64,000 bases of DNA, taken from NCBI GenBank assembly GCA_029204225.1, contig CM055104.1, positions 40,825,929 through 40,889,928 of the forward strand. Reading direction: 5' to 3'. This document shows, piece after piece, positions 24,751 to 37,165 of the stretch. The notes beneath the pieces are model-generated. The model was not told the origin of the DNA, did no database searches, and saw only the letters and a list, made by a program, of their open reading frames with translations. A program made the translations under genes and the position numbers. This DNA comes from Diphasiastrum complanatum. Taxonomy: Eukaryota > Streptophyta > Lycopodiopsida > Lycopodiales > Lycopodiaceae. How positions within the stretch are numbered: position 1 is the stretch's first letter; every line of letters begins with the position of its first letter.

Positions 24751-24799
24751 ATTGGCTATCTAAGTTTGTGATTCCAAGGAGACAACTGTGGGCTTAATT

Positions 24800-25167
24800 T
24801 TCAATACGGAGAAGGGGGATCTAGGGGTAGAATGAGAAGAGGAGGGGGGCTGCAGCTGTCTAGCAGAGGGAGAAGGGCCTGTCCAGCGGGGAGAGGGACC
24901 TGTCCAGTAGGGGGAGGGGCTTGTTGCGCATCGGCAGGAGAAGGAGGAGAAGGGGCGGAGGAGTAAGGGCTCGCCCTTGTCTTCCTTGCCATGGAGGAGG
25001 AAGGGGGGGGTGGGGGAAAGGAGGGCGGAACACCTACATATGGGGGAAGGCGGAACAATAGGAGAGCGGAAAAGTAGCAGCGATGGAGAAAGGCTTAGGG
25101 TGCCATAATAGCGATGGAGGAGGGCGCCATGGAGATAGATGGTGGACAGGTAGCAATGAGGGACATG
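24800..25167. repeat. G-rich polypurine stretch
   Basis: One strand carries long G/A runs (for example gggggatctagggg, gaggaggggggc, gtagggggagggg), including a repeated TGTCCAG-(c/t)-(g/a)-GGG phrase at 24877 and 24901. The Pro/Ser-rich open frames on the other strand are composition artefacts. No gene is supported. Confidence 0.5.
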
Positions 25168-25172
25168 CAACA

Positions 25173-26004
25173 CGTGGAAAAGGTACAAAAAGGACCAAGA
25201 GTGGATCCTAATATGATCCTCAAGAGGGATTGGTTGTCAGATTACTTGATCTATCAATCTCTTTGAGATTAAGATCAATCTAGATCAATTCTAGACACAA
25301 AATCCTAACAAGAACAATCATTAATTGAAGGTAGGTGTACTTTATGGTTTCACACGTGTGAAACACTGTCTGAGTACAGACTCTAACCTAAAAATCAAGT
25401 ACACATTGATAGAACCTCAAAACAATCAAAACAAATGTAGACAAATGGAGAGAATCACTCAAAATTGCTTCCAAAACCAAGATTCGTGTCTCACATTGAT
25501 TATGGCCAAATGTGGCTCTATATATACAATAATTGAGAGCTCGTGGTACTGATCATCCCTCTGATCCCACATGTGTGAAGGTGCTTTGTCATATGATGAT
25601 TCATCATGCAAAACTGACACTTGGACAAAACCTTCTATTTTGAGCACTTTTGGTCCATTTTCCTTCTATATGGAGATCTACTTGGAAATCTTCTAGAAGT
25701 CAAAATCCGCCTACTTCAGATTATTCCACACATGTGACCTGTCCTCTACACATGTGATATGACACCTAACCAAAGGATGTGGTTCATGCAATCAATAGAT
25801 TGATGCCATGTGTCATATGTCTAGAAAACTAGTTTTTGGCCTTTTTAGCCACTAGAACTTGAAAAAATTCATATGTACAACCTATATGATTATGGTACAT
25901 GGCAAGTACATTATTTTCACACGTGGAAACAGGCTCCACACATGTGTGTTTATCTATATACAAGATTTTTGGCCTTTACCAAGCTTATTTTTGCATTTTT
26001 CACA
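25173..26004 (-). repeat. 3' LTR of non-autonomous element
   Basis: 832 bp, about 95% or more identical by eye to the partner LTR. The terminal TG (+ strand) has become CG. A TATA-like tctatatatac at 25518-25527 is oriented for leftward transcription. It contains six CACRYGTG palindromes near 25351, 25568, 25729, 25749, 25919 and 25937. Confidence 0.85.
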
Positions 26005-28416
26005 CTCCTCCTCAAAAATCTAGCTTGATGGAAAACATGATGATCTTGAACTTGACTCCATGGGCTGAATTGGTCTTTGCTGGTTCAAAAGGTGTGAAGA
26101 TCAGCCAATGAGCTTGATTTTGATCTGAAATAAGCATATCCATGATAGTGCTTCTTTGATGTTGACATCTTTGATGAACTTGAGAGCTTTGCACCATTCT
26201 AGCACCTCCAAAATTGTTTCCTTCCAATTTTCATGTAGATGCATGACCTTGAGGCTTGCTCCTTCACAATAAAATAAAGATTTCTTCTTGATTTATTAGG
26301 ATCACAAAGGTCTAGCATGATGTTACCACGATCTAGAGAATTAGACTCATCCAAATTGGCAAGACTAGGCATGCTATGATAACAAAGTGTTTGCATCATA
26401 TCTTCATGCTTGTTTACCATGCTAATCTCAGATCCAATGAGGCTAAATACTTCATTATGGAGATAAGTGTCTTTAGAAGATGATTTACTTACTCTCATAA
26501 AGAGTTTACAATTTGCCTCAACACAAATTTTCAAACTATGAGTGAACAAATCACTTTAGCTCTTACATGACTTAAGAGCATACATTTGATGAAATAACCA
26601 TTTGCTTTCTAATTGATTTAAAATCAATTTCAACCTTTTAAGGACATCATCTATGTTCTCAAGAGAGACTTCATACTCAACTAGTATGGCTTTACTCCAA
26701 TTTGGAGATGCAATGATCTCACTAAAGCAAATTGATTTATCAAATGACATAAGAGAAGTAAGTATGAGATGTATACCACATGAGATATGCTCCTCTTTCC
26801 CTTGAAATGTGAGCCACATGGAATCAACCATATTTCTTGAGTTTCTTTTTGGAATCACAACTTGAGAAGATCTCTCCTCCTCAATCCTTGGCACACTTGA
26901 ACTTTGAGATGATTCTTTAAGATCCTCTTCATGGTGCTCCTTCTTGATGGAAATCTGAGACCTTTATGTCTCATAATGATCACAACAACTATGATCATAC
27001 AATATGCACTTCCTATGATGACCAAAATCACTTATGCTAGAAACATAAGTCCAAAAATCACCACAACTTGGCATGATTTTTCTAATATTGAAATCAAAAG
27101 GCATTTCCATCTCAATAAGGCTAACTACTTTCTTATGGATATAAGTGTCCACTTTGGATGCTTCACTTATTCTCATAAGAAGTTTACAACTTGCCTTTAA
27201 GATTGAAATCTTACAATTTCATCTTTATGAATGAACACAACATTTATGATCTTATTGAAACCAAAAGATCCTACATTATGAAGATATTTCCATTTCCTTG
27301 ACTTCATAACTAATGTAAGCCTACAAGGAAAACATATTTTGCTATCTTTTAAGGCATCACACTCAACTAGTATTGCCTTAATCCACCTTTGAGATACAAA
27401 AATCTCTTCAAAGCAAAATGGTTCTTCATAAGTTGACATGAGAGCATAAATCAAACTATTTTCATTTTGTGATTGCTCCTTATTCTTGATTGATTTCTCT
27501 TGGATAATAACAATAAGTTTGAACTTGTCCAAAGTTCCAAGCAAAATACTTTCCAAGGACATAAAATAAATCCAAGCTACTTTCATGAAAGTGACATCTA
27601 TCTTTGCATCTTGAACCAAACAATGCACTTCCAAATGAAAAATTTCAAAAGATTTGACATTCTACACATTTGCCATAGACACCTTAATGACTCTTTTCAA
27701 ACCTCACAATTACTCAAAAAAATTGAGTAGGATTGGACAATGTGACTTGGATCTCAATCTCTTTTCTAGAACTCTCAATTAAAGCCAATCTATATCAAAT
27801 TCTACAAAAGATTTGCATAGATGCTCTATATGCACTAGAAACTCTCAAAGGCTTCACTTGGAGGACAGATCCAAGGATGTTTTCTAGAAAATTGATGCTT
27901 CTAAACTTGACCCTATCACTCTTGAACAAATCTAGAGTGATGGTACAATGGATTTCAACCTCTCACCTTGCATATCACTCCTTAATCTATGATTTTTTGC
28001 AATTTCTCTCTTCAACCTCAACATACACTCAAAAAATCAGAGAAGATCAATTAGTGCACCTAATTCAAGCTTCAACTTTGAATTTTTGTCTGATCTAATC
28101 CATGAACTAATCAAGGGATTAGATTCACTATAGAAAATGCTTGATTTTGCACGAAAAATCACTCAAATTGGGTATGAGTCAAATTCTACAAATTTTTGAA
28201 ATTTCCAAGTCAAAACCATAGCTGTACGGCCTCACACGTGTGAAAAGGATTCCTACAGCCCACAACAAGATTTGGACCCAAAATTTTGAGGATAGCTATT
28301 AAATCCAACTCGCTACACAAAATTTGACTAGTTTCCAAAAAACTGCTAATTTTGGCTTTGATTTGGATTAACCCTATCAATTTCAACAAAACCTCTTGTA
28401 CTAGGCTCTGATACCA

Positions 28417-29248
28417 TGTGGAAAAAGTACAAAAAGGACCAAGAGTGGATCCTAATCTGATCCTCAAGAGGGATTGGTTGTCAAATTACTTGATCTATCA
28501 ATCTACTTGAGATTAAGATCAATCTAGATCAATTCTAGACACAAAATCCTAACAAGAACAATCATTAATTGAAGGTAGGTGTACTTTATGGTTTCACACG
28601 TGTGAAAAACTGTCTGAGTACGGACTCCAACCTGAAAATCAAGTACACATTGATAGAACCTCAAAATAATCAAAACAAATGTAGACAAATGGAGAGAATC
28701 ACTCAAAATTGCTTCCAAAACCAAGTTTCGTTTCTCACATTGATTATGGCCAAATGTGGCTCTATATATAGAATAATCGGGAGCTCGTGGTACTGATCAT
28801 CCCTCTGATCCCACATGTGTGAAGGTGCTTTGTCATATGATGATTCATCATGCAAAACTGACACTTGGACAAAACCTTCTATTTTGAGTACTTTTGGTCC
28901 ATTTTCCTTCTATATGGAGATCTACTTGGAAATCATCTAGAAGTCAAAATTCGCCTACTTCAGCTTATTCCACACATGTGACCTATCCTCTACACATGTG
29001 ATATGACACCTAACCAAAGGATGTGGTTCATGCAATCAATAGATTGATGCCATGTGCCATATGTCTAGAAAACTAGTTTTTGGCCTTTTTAGCCACTAGA
29101 ACTTGAATTAAATCATATGTACAACCTATATGATTATGGTACATAACAAGTACATTATTTTCACACGTGAGAGCAGGCTCCACACATGTGTGTTTATCTA
29201 TACACAAGATTTTTGGCCTCTACCAAGCTTATTTTTGCATTTTTCACA
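28417..29248 (-). repeat. 5' LTR of non-autonomous element
   Basis: 832 bp, same length as the left copy. It starts TGTGG on the + strand and ends TTCACA. TATA-like sequence at 28761-28770. Adjacent to the primer binding site at 28405-28416. Confidence 0.85.
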
Positions 29249-31600
29249 CAACGATCACGTAGAGGCAGCCATCGCGAGGGAGAGAGATACAAAATTTCAC
29301 CTAGAGAGAAGAAGAAGACAACAACAACAAAGATTCAAGGTGTCACCAATGAGTGACAAAGCTCTCCACTTAGTCGATGATATATGAATTCATCACACCT
29401 CTCTTTGTAGTGAATAGATCTTGTCCTATGCACTTTGGTCCTAATGCATCTTTGCCACACATTCATATATGCAAATCAATAATCTCCCTTAATTATGATC
29501 AATGGTATTAAGGTGATCTTGGCTAGTTACAAGGATTTTTCCAACACATTAACCAATAGGAAAGAAGTTCTTGTACCTCCCTTGACATTTAAACATGATC
29601 TAAATGGTGAAAAATATAACAATGAGCAACTAGAACTCGGCCTACAACAATAGGCCTCAAATAGTCAACTTGGTGCTACTCTATTTTTCACAATTTGTTT
29701 TCAATGTGAGTTGCTATTTGAACAATATGACTTTGTTATATCTTAAGAATCAGGGTCTTCTGAAGAACATCTCTTTTACTTTTTATCCTCTACAAGCCAA
29801 AAGGAGAGACTCCATCATTGATATAGAGAATAGTGTCCAAAATGGATGTTTCACTATCAGTTATATCAATTATACACAATGAGATGAAGAAAAGAGAATC
29901 CTAATGAATAAGTTCATTGATACTTATGTATTTGATATCTCTATAAAATAGCAATGCACATGTGTGAAATCAGTCATATGATGAGTTCTTGCTTGGTTGT
30001 TTCATATTGCATCTCACTTGAGGTGCATGCAACATGAAACACTACGTATGATCATGCCTTCATTGCCATCTTGCCATTGAAGATCTTAAAACTCTAGAAA
30101 CCTATGGGTGAATGAGTGCAAAGATGAAATTTCTTCATCTGCCTTACCATGATCAAAATTTCAAAATTTTCAATTTGATTTTCTTGAAGATCCTCCTTGA
30201 ACTTTGTAGTAGAACCTTGATCCTACAATGTCAACAAATTGCCAATTTGCGAATAATGGAATCCTAGATCTTAAACTTTGCATCACGATAAATATATTGA
30301 GCATTTAAATACTTTTCAATATCATTTTGAGAGCCTTTAATTGATCATAAAAAAACAACAATAAATAGTATTCCATCTTCAAGATCCAAAGGATGTAGAA
30401 CAATTAAACTAGTCTTATCAAAACTTGGCAGTTTTTTCACACATTGACATGACATAAATGAGATAAGGTAAGATAGAAATGCACTTAATTTCTATTGCTT
30501 TGCCCTTAATTAGGTCTTCAAGAACTTGCAAAAACATATCCAATTTTCTCTAAACTTCGGATTCTATCTTGATGCCTCCTCGCTCCAAATTGCCAATTTC
30601 CACTTGGTGTTGATGGAGGACTTTAAGGTCGACCTCGTGATTGTTCATAAGGACATTGTAACCTTTAGTCATAATAATATTTTTTGATCTAAAAGTCTAA
30701 AAATACTCTCCCCCCAACATTTTATTAAGTTCTAACAAGATCACATCAAATCTCATTCACTAGCCATAGTGAAAGCAATGCCACCATCATAAAGCAGATT
30801 TTATTTTCTATGATTTCCATAAAAATGAAATAGAATAGGTGAAGATGAGCATCAAACTTCATCCTTGCTTCCCTTTTGAGTCCATAAAAATCCTCAATAT
30901 GCTCACCATTGAGATCTCCCTTGCAAAACTCTCTCTTAATGATTGCATCATAAAAGGAGTAAAAACCTCTTCTTGATCGTTATAACTATCTCCATCACCA
31001 AGTCTCTCTATCCAGCATATAATTATTTGATCTACTTTATTTTTTAAAACATGTGGCATCCCTTGCTACAAAAATACTTTTTTGGAATCATCACAAGAAT
31101 CACATTCTTCAAGCCTAGTAGCCTCACAACTAGCAAAGGGCATGCACTAGAGAAATAAGAAAGTCTATGAGACTTTACATCATATGCCATCAATGAGATT
31201 TCCTCCTTTCTCATCAAACTTCTTTCGTTAGACAACACACACAAACATCAAGCTTATAAAGTCTACCTTGTCGAATGTCTCTAGCAATCAAGGTATTTCC
31301 TTCTTTATGAAACAACAATCTCCATTAAATCCTACTTGATGTTCATTGTCAATCACTTTTCCAATACTAAAAGGATTCTTTGAAAGTAAAGGAATGAGAG
31401 TTATTATTACTATTATTATTACGTCTTGATTCCCTCTTATATGAGAGAGCAAGAGGAATAGAACCAATGCCTTCAATGACACACATACCGTCATTGGCCT
31501 TCATACATCACTTTCTTAGCTCCATCATAAGTGATCAAGGAAGAGAAATATTCCTTATGACTAGTCCTATGTGAAATAGCTCCACTATCTATCCACCATG
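29249..31600. other. AT-rich stretch, no gene recognised
   Basis: Short open frames only. Some - strand pieces (30840-31500) look like worn retrotransposon text, but I cannot place them in a known domain. A short TTA repeat lies at 31396-31421. Confidence 0.35.
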
Positions 31601-31609
31601 GCCCTTTGT

Positions 31610-31870
31610 CACCTCACTTCAGATGAGACTTGAAGACATTTGTTGACAGTATAGGTACATATGAAACATTTGATAGTAACTTGAATTGATCATGCTGGAA
31701 CTTCAATCTTATAATACCTTCACGTTCAATAATGTGTATACTATTATCACCAAGAGGAATGAATTTATTTGTATTGTAAGGCATATAGGAATAGATAGTT
31801 CGCAATGATTGGTCATATGTTGAGTGGCTCTAGAATCCATAAACCAAGCATTATCGACTTGTGCTTTCTG
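31610..31870 (-). mobile_element. Ty1/copia protease-region fragment
   Basis: Reading leftwards gives a worn AWFMDS-type protease start followed by NTNKFIPLGDNSIHI and GIIRLKF, then LLSNVSYVPILSTN. This matches the segment after the active site of copia aspartic protease. Only about 250 bp remain. Confidence 0.65.
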
Positions 31871-32279
31871 ATCTATGATCATAAATATTCCTTCATCTAT
31901 GTATTGTACTGGGGATTGAGATGTAACTGCAACTGCATTTGCCTATGAATCTAACTGCTTGTTGTTGGCGTTCTTCACTTTCAATATCCTACAATCCAGA
32001 ATTTCATGATTATTGTGTTTTCAATACTTATAGAACATCTTCTTCTTTGACTATGGATTCGATACTTGCTCTTGATTCTGTGTCAGCTTCTAATTCAATA
32101 CAAATTGTTTCGACCATTTCTTCTTCTAACGCTTAGCGCCTTTGTTTATTTATAGAGCATATGATACTGAATTCGAAGAGCTGTCTAAGCTTCTTTGATT
32201 GTCTTCCTACATCAACATAGCGATTGCTCTTGAGAGATAGACTGACTTATTGTTATTATAACACAAGGCCTTGAATACT

Positions 32280-32455
32280 TCTGTTCTAGTCAATAAAGCA
32301 TTACCTTGGTACTATAGGTTAGGTCAGTTGAATCATATATTTTTATTGAACATGTTTAGACAGTCCTTAATACTTGATCTTGATTATCTAGACAAGAACA
32401 CCAACCTCCCTGTCTGTTATAGCTGCATTGCTGAAAATCAAATCTAAGAAAGTTT
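32280..32455 (+). mobile_element. Ty1/copia pre-integrase scrap
   Basis: WYYRLGQLNH, then LDLDYLDKNTNLPVCYSC in the same frame after a stop, parallels the pre-integrase domain at 19456-19590. About 170 bp only. It ends where the left arm of an inverted repeat begins. Confidence 0.6.
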
Positions 32456-32519
32456 TAGCTTTTGGTAGCTATTAGAGAGTGAAAGAGAGCTCATTTGCAC
32501 CAAGTTTTTTGAAAAGATT

Positions 32520-32814
32520 GAGAGCTTCTACAACTAGTTTTGTCTTTATCTTCTCTCTCTACTTGAGTGCCTCATGTACATTCTCTCTCTACCAAAGAGC
32601 AATCTAATTACATACTTAGTTTTTTCTTCAAAGTGGTCTCTCATAGTGAATGATACATGATGTTGAATGATTGATGCATGTTTTGTGTGCTCTTGCCTTA
32701 GAATTTCCAATCTAGATTGTGTGAATCAATCTTGTGTAGATCTATGTGCAATCACACCCACCTTAGAAGATCAACCACATTGAATTGAGAGTCCTCACAC
32801 GTGAAAAAGTACAC
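32520..32814 (+). repeat. Left arm of LTR-like inverted repeat
   Basis: Ends cctcacacgtgaaaaagtacac. Its reverse complement matches 33652-33950 over about 300 bp at moderate identity, with shared phrases such as cctatgtgcaatcacac/gatctatgtgcaatcacac and gtgctcttgcctt. Confidence 0.7.
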
Positions 32815-33651
32815 AAAAATCGACTCCATCCTTACCTCCCAAATATAATAGTTGGAGGTGTTCAATCTCTCTCCTTGCTCCAAGAGAAAAGACCATGGAA
32901 GCCATAATCACTTTAGAAATTGACTTGTTTATGGATCCAAAAACAAGTAAAAATGTTGCTTCTTTCTCAAAAAAGGATTTGATAATGTTATCCAACCAAA
33001 ACCAAAGTGAGATCTTATAACAAATATGTGAGATCTGACAATCTCTCTCAATCTAGATCTAGCTTCTTTCCAATGATGAAGCAAAATAAAAGTTTGAGAC
33101 AACTTCTTTCAAGTAGATATAAGGAGCTCGAAGACACCACAATAGACTCAAATATACTTGATTTGCATAAAACTATGTGGTTATGGCTTCAAAATCACAC
33201 CTAGACAAGATTGGCAAGCAAAAACATTAGTTTTTTTTTATCAAACAAGCTAGATATAAGTCAAACTTGATGTGTACAACCAGGTTGGGTGCCCTACCCA
33301 CCTCACTTCAAATGGATATAACTTCCACAAGACACATCCAATTGAGTTGAAACAAAATGCAACACAAATTAGACTTCACTATATTTCTACCAAACTATCC
33401 CACTCTAGATTTGGATCTGCCTTGGAGATACATCAACCAAACAAAGTTTGATGATCCCACACATTTTTTGAGTAGTTCAGTCCATACAATACCCAACACG
33501 GATCTAATCGATGTGTTTTAGATCCATTTAGATCCAAAAAGCCCTTTGATAGCTATTGAGATTCAACTAGACTCTTCAAAACTAGATTTCAAGCCAAAAA
33601 TCTCATCACACTTGATAGATACAATCCAATATTAGGCTAGATCCGATACCA

Positions 33652-33950
33652 TATGTACTTTTCACACGTGTGAGGACATCTCAAACAATGTGAATGATCT
33701 CCTAAGATGTGTGTGATTGCACATAGGTCTACCTTTCACAAGCTACAAGCATTATAGCTCCAAAAATCCAAGGCAAGAGCACTCACAACACATGCATCTA
33801 TCACTTACCATTCATCACACATACTAAGAGGCAAATTTGGATGAAAAAAACTATGTATAAAATTGGCTTGCGCTCGGGTAGAGAGAGAATGCTACATCAA
33901 GCTCTTGAGTAGAGAGAGAATCTAGAAAATAAACTAAGTGTTGGAGCTTG
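33652..33950 (-). repeat. Right arm of LTR-like inverted repeat, with adjacent PBS-like site
   Basis: On the - strand it ends gtgtgaaaagtacata and is followed at once (33640-33651) by TGGTATCGGATC, a weak tRNA-Met-type primer binding site. It therefore reads as a 5' LTR of a leftward element, but its partner at 32520-32814 is in the opposite orientation. Confidence 0.65.
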
Positions 33951-34599
33951 CAAACTTCAAATTTCTCATCAAAAAACTAAGTGTGGACTCTATCTCACTC
34001 TCACTCATAGTAGCTCAAGATCCATGAAGAGTGACAATGAAGCTCAATGATTGGACCTCTCTAAAATCACCTCTTACTATGATTGGACCACTTACATGCC
34101 ACCTCTTACATTGATTGGACCATTTTGGTGCATCTTACAATACGACTGGTCCAAATTGACAAATGAAATCAAGAGGCGCTATGTCGCTAGACCACTACCA
34201 TCAAGCCAAGTGTAAGTAGCTACACTATCACGAGCTAATCCCCTTTTAAATTTGGCCTAATCACTTATTTACAAATGTACAATGAATGGTTTTGATAGAG
34301 GACCCCCAAGCCTCAAGATAGATGACTTTTACAATTTTCACAAGAACATGGATATTAACTAATAATGTTGAACAATTTGTAATTAAAATGTAATTGTTTT
34401 GTTGCAAAACAATATTTTTCATGCTTTAGGTAGAAGATCATAATGCATAAAATATTCTGTAGATTTAATTGTAAAAATGCACTAACTTTATGTAGTATGA
34501 TTTTAACCTTGGAATTAATATTTAAAAACATTCGACAATTTAAACAAAATGAAATCTCAAGGGAAAAAGTCCTAATTGAGGAAACAAAGCACTAATTAT
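33951..34599. other. No recognisable feature
   Basis: AT-rich sequence between the inverted arm and the antisense copia. I see no coding signal, LTR end or RNA gene. Confidence 0.35.
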
Positions 34600-36790
34600 T
34601 TGTCTAACTTTCTGCAACGTACTTTGCTTCGCAGGATGACTGGGCCACAATGGTCTGCTTCTTGCTGACCCAAAGAATTGTCGCTCCTGATGTGATGGTG
34701 CATCCTCCTGAGATGCTTTTACAGTCATCCTTAAGGGATGCCCAACTAGCATCACTGTAGGAAAGCATCTTGAAACCTACATCATGACAATAACACAAGC
34801 CACCTATCAGCTTCTTGTAAGGTGTGAGCTGCATCTGTTCTCTCTCTTCCTCAGTCTTCGGACAGTCATCGCTTGTTAGCACCATCCCTACGAGCATTGG
34901 AGTATTTGCTCCTTTGTAGTTCAGCATTCCAAAATCCTCTAGGATCTTCTGGGTGTATCTGGACTGGTGAAAATATAACTTACCTCCCTCGTAGTCCCTT
35001 TCAATCTGCAAGCCAAGGTAATACCTGGCTTCTCCCAGATCCACGATCTCAAAATGTTTCAAGATGTCTCCTTTCACTTCAGCAATCAATTGCTCACTCT
35101 TGCAAAGTATCAGAGTGTCGTCCACATATACAACCACAATGATTATCTTTCCATCTGTGACTCTGACAAACACATTGGAATCAACCAACAGTGGCTTGAA
35201 CCCTAATGATTTCAGGGCTTGATCCTTCTTCTAGTACCATTGTCGAGCTGATTGTTTCAGACTGTAGATACGTCTATGCATTCTGCATGCATAGTCAGGA
35301 AGTGAATTCAAGACATATCCTGGGGGTTGATCCATATAGACCTCTTCATCCAGTTCGCCATGCAAGAAGGCTATCTTCTCGTCCACAATGTGGATCCTGA
35401 GGTCATAAGCTGCTGCATATGCAAATAACAATCGCAGGGATGAATGTCTGATGACAAGAGAGAAGATTTCAGAGTAGTCAATACCATATCTCTAAGAAAA
35501 TCCCTTCGCTACCAGACTTGCCTTGTATTTCGTCACATTTCCATCTGGTCCGTATTTGAGCTTGAAAACCCATTTGCATTTGACAGTCTTGTGCTTATGT
35601 AGTAATGGTTGCAACGTCCATACTTGGTTCTTCCTCATGGACTCCATTTCTTCGTTCATGGCTTGGATCCATTTGTCCTTCTCTGGACTTTCAATCGCTT
35701 CCTTGAAAGTCTGTGGTTTACCACTGAATCCGCAGGACTCCTATGATGTAGAAGCAGAACTGTGTGGCACATATCTTGTTGGTGCTCTTTGTGGTCTTGT
35801 CGACCTTCTGGGAGATCCTCCTGGGATAGCAATGCCTTTGTCTTTGTCTACTCTGCTAGGTCCAAAACCATCCTGGTTTACAAGTATCGTAGCAGTAGGC
35901 TGTCTCTCGAATCTTTCGTCTTCAGATTCATTACTCGAACAGGATACGACTCGAAAATCTTCGTTTTCGTGTTCGTCCTCTGCTCCCTCTATCACTGGCG
36001 GCAGGTCATAGTATTGTCTCCCCAGAACTTCAAAGCTGACAGGATCGTCATTGGCCATTGTCCTGCTCTCATTAAATCTGACATCTCTCACTATTTTCAC
36101 AGTGTTTGTGTCTGGCATCTAGACTCTGTAGTATGACGAGTTGTTGTCATAACCTACTAGAAATCCCTGCTCGACTTTCTAATCAAGCTTCTTTCAAAGC
36201 TTATCAGCAATATGTGCATAAGCTGCACATCCAAAGATTTTGACGTGAGACATGTCGGGTTTTCTACCCCACCATAACTCGTGTGGTGTCGTGTGAGGGA
36301 CATTAGACTTCCATGTCATGTTTTGGATGTATGCGACTGTAGCTGCTGCTTCAGCCCACAGTACCCTTGGAGCCTTCGAGTAGGCCATCATGCGTCTGGT
36401 AGCTTCCATCAGGTTCCTATTCTTTCTTTCTACAACACCATTGTGTTGCGGTGTATAGGCTGTGGTCCTTCTATGAATGATGCCACGATCATTGCAGAAG
36501 TCAATGAAGCGATTCGAGATGCATTTGCAACCTCAATCTGTCCTGATCTGCTTGACCTTGTTTCATGTGCATCTCTCTGTCCAATTCACATATTCTATGA
36601 ATTTATCAAGTGCTTCAGATTTATTCTGAATAAAATACACTCTGGCGAATTTGCTATAATCATCAAGGAAGGTTATATAATATTTGGAGCCTCCTACTGA
36701 GATTACATTGAAAGGCCCACAAATGTCAGAATGCACTAACTCCAGAATCCCATGCGTTTTGAAGATCCATATGATCAACCACATTTTCAT
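34600..36790 (-). mobile_element. Ty1/copia fragment: integrase, linker, RT, RNase H
   Basis: Read leftwards. Integrase pieces: HSDICGPF, YYITFLDDYSKFARVYF (36740-36620) and RRMMAYSKAPRVLWAEAA, FGCAAYAHI (36400-36200). A Ser/Glu-rich linker lies at 36118-35741. Reverse transcriptase has HIVDEKIAFLHGELDEEVYM (35400-35340), YVDDTLILCKSEQ (35130-35090, catalytic DD intact) and YYLGLQIERD. RNase H has SYSDASWA and WVSKKQTIVAQSSCEAKYVA near 34760-34610. Several stops and frameshifts show it is inactive. No 3' LTR was recognised to its left. Confidence 0.85.
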
Positions 36791-37165
36791 GTTGTAGAAT
36801 CTTCACATGCACGAGCTCACTTAAACAAAGCTTTTGCAAATAATGTTCTGCGTACTGAAAAACGTACTCCAAAGCTAGATTTACCTAAGTACGACGGTAA
36901 CACTGATCCTCAAAGATTTTTTCAAGTCTTTGAGAATGCATGTGATGTCTATGGCGAGACATCACCAGACACCATGGTACAGCTCTTCTCAATGACCATG
37001 ATCGATCGAGCACGAGAATGGTTTTTTAACCTTGATCGTGAAGATAAATGAGATTGGACACTGTTGAAAGAGGCATTTATCAAACGCTTCAAGCCATTTC
37101 GCTTGATCGAAAGTCCTTTTGTCAAGCTAAGTAGCATCAAAATCGACAATGAGGGCACCATGTGT
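36752..37165 (+). mobile_element. Ty3/gypsy gag fragment
   Basis: An open frame of 99 codons followed by a stop and a continuing frame reads a retrotransposon capsid: LDLPKYDGNTDPQRFFQVFE, then QLFSMTMIDRAREWF and LLKEAFIKRFKPF. These are conserved positions of the Retrotrans_gag domain. It interrupts antisense copia sequence. Confidence 0.75.

Larger units (their letters stand above)
25173..29248 (-). mobile_element. Complete non-autonomous LTR retrotransposon (LARD-like, copia-derived)
   Basis: Two direct repeats of 832 bp (25173-26004 and 28417-29248) flank a 2.4-kb interior. A primer binding site for tRNA-Met lies at 28405-28416, immediately inside the right LTR (TGGTATCAGAGC on the - strand). 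A polypurine tract (gaggaggag on the - strand, 26005-26013) lies inside the left LTR, so transcription runs leftwards. Flanking 5-mers are caaca (25168-25172) and caacg (29249-29253), a one-mismatch target duplication. The interior only keeps decayed copia reverse-transcriptase starts (SFDKSICFSEIIASPNWSKA near 26760; FEEIFVSQRWIKAILVE near 27400). It cannot encode its own enzymes. Confidence 0.85.

Noticed and set aside
24760..25188. 142-residue Pro/Ser-rich open frame, - strand
   Set aside because: Explained by the polypurine composition; no domain and no splice or promoter support.
29130..29387. Open frame with RRRRQQQQ tract crossing the right LTR border
   Set aside because: Half of it is LTR sequence; the remainder is low complexity.
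34540..36136. Several + strand open frames over the antisense copia
   Set aside because: Shadows of the - strand integrase and reverse transcriptase.
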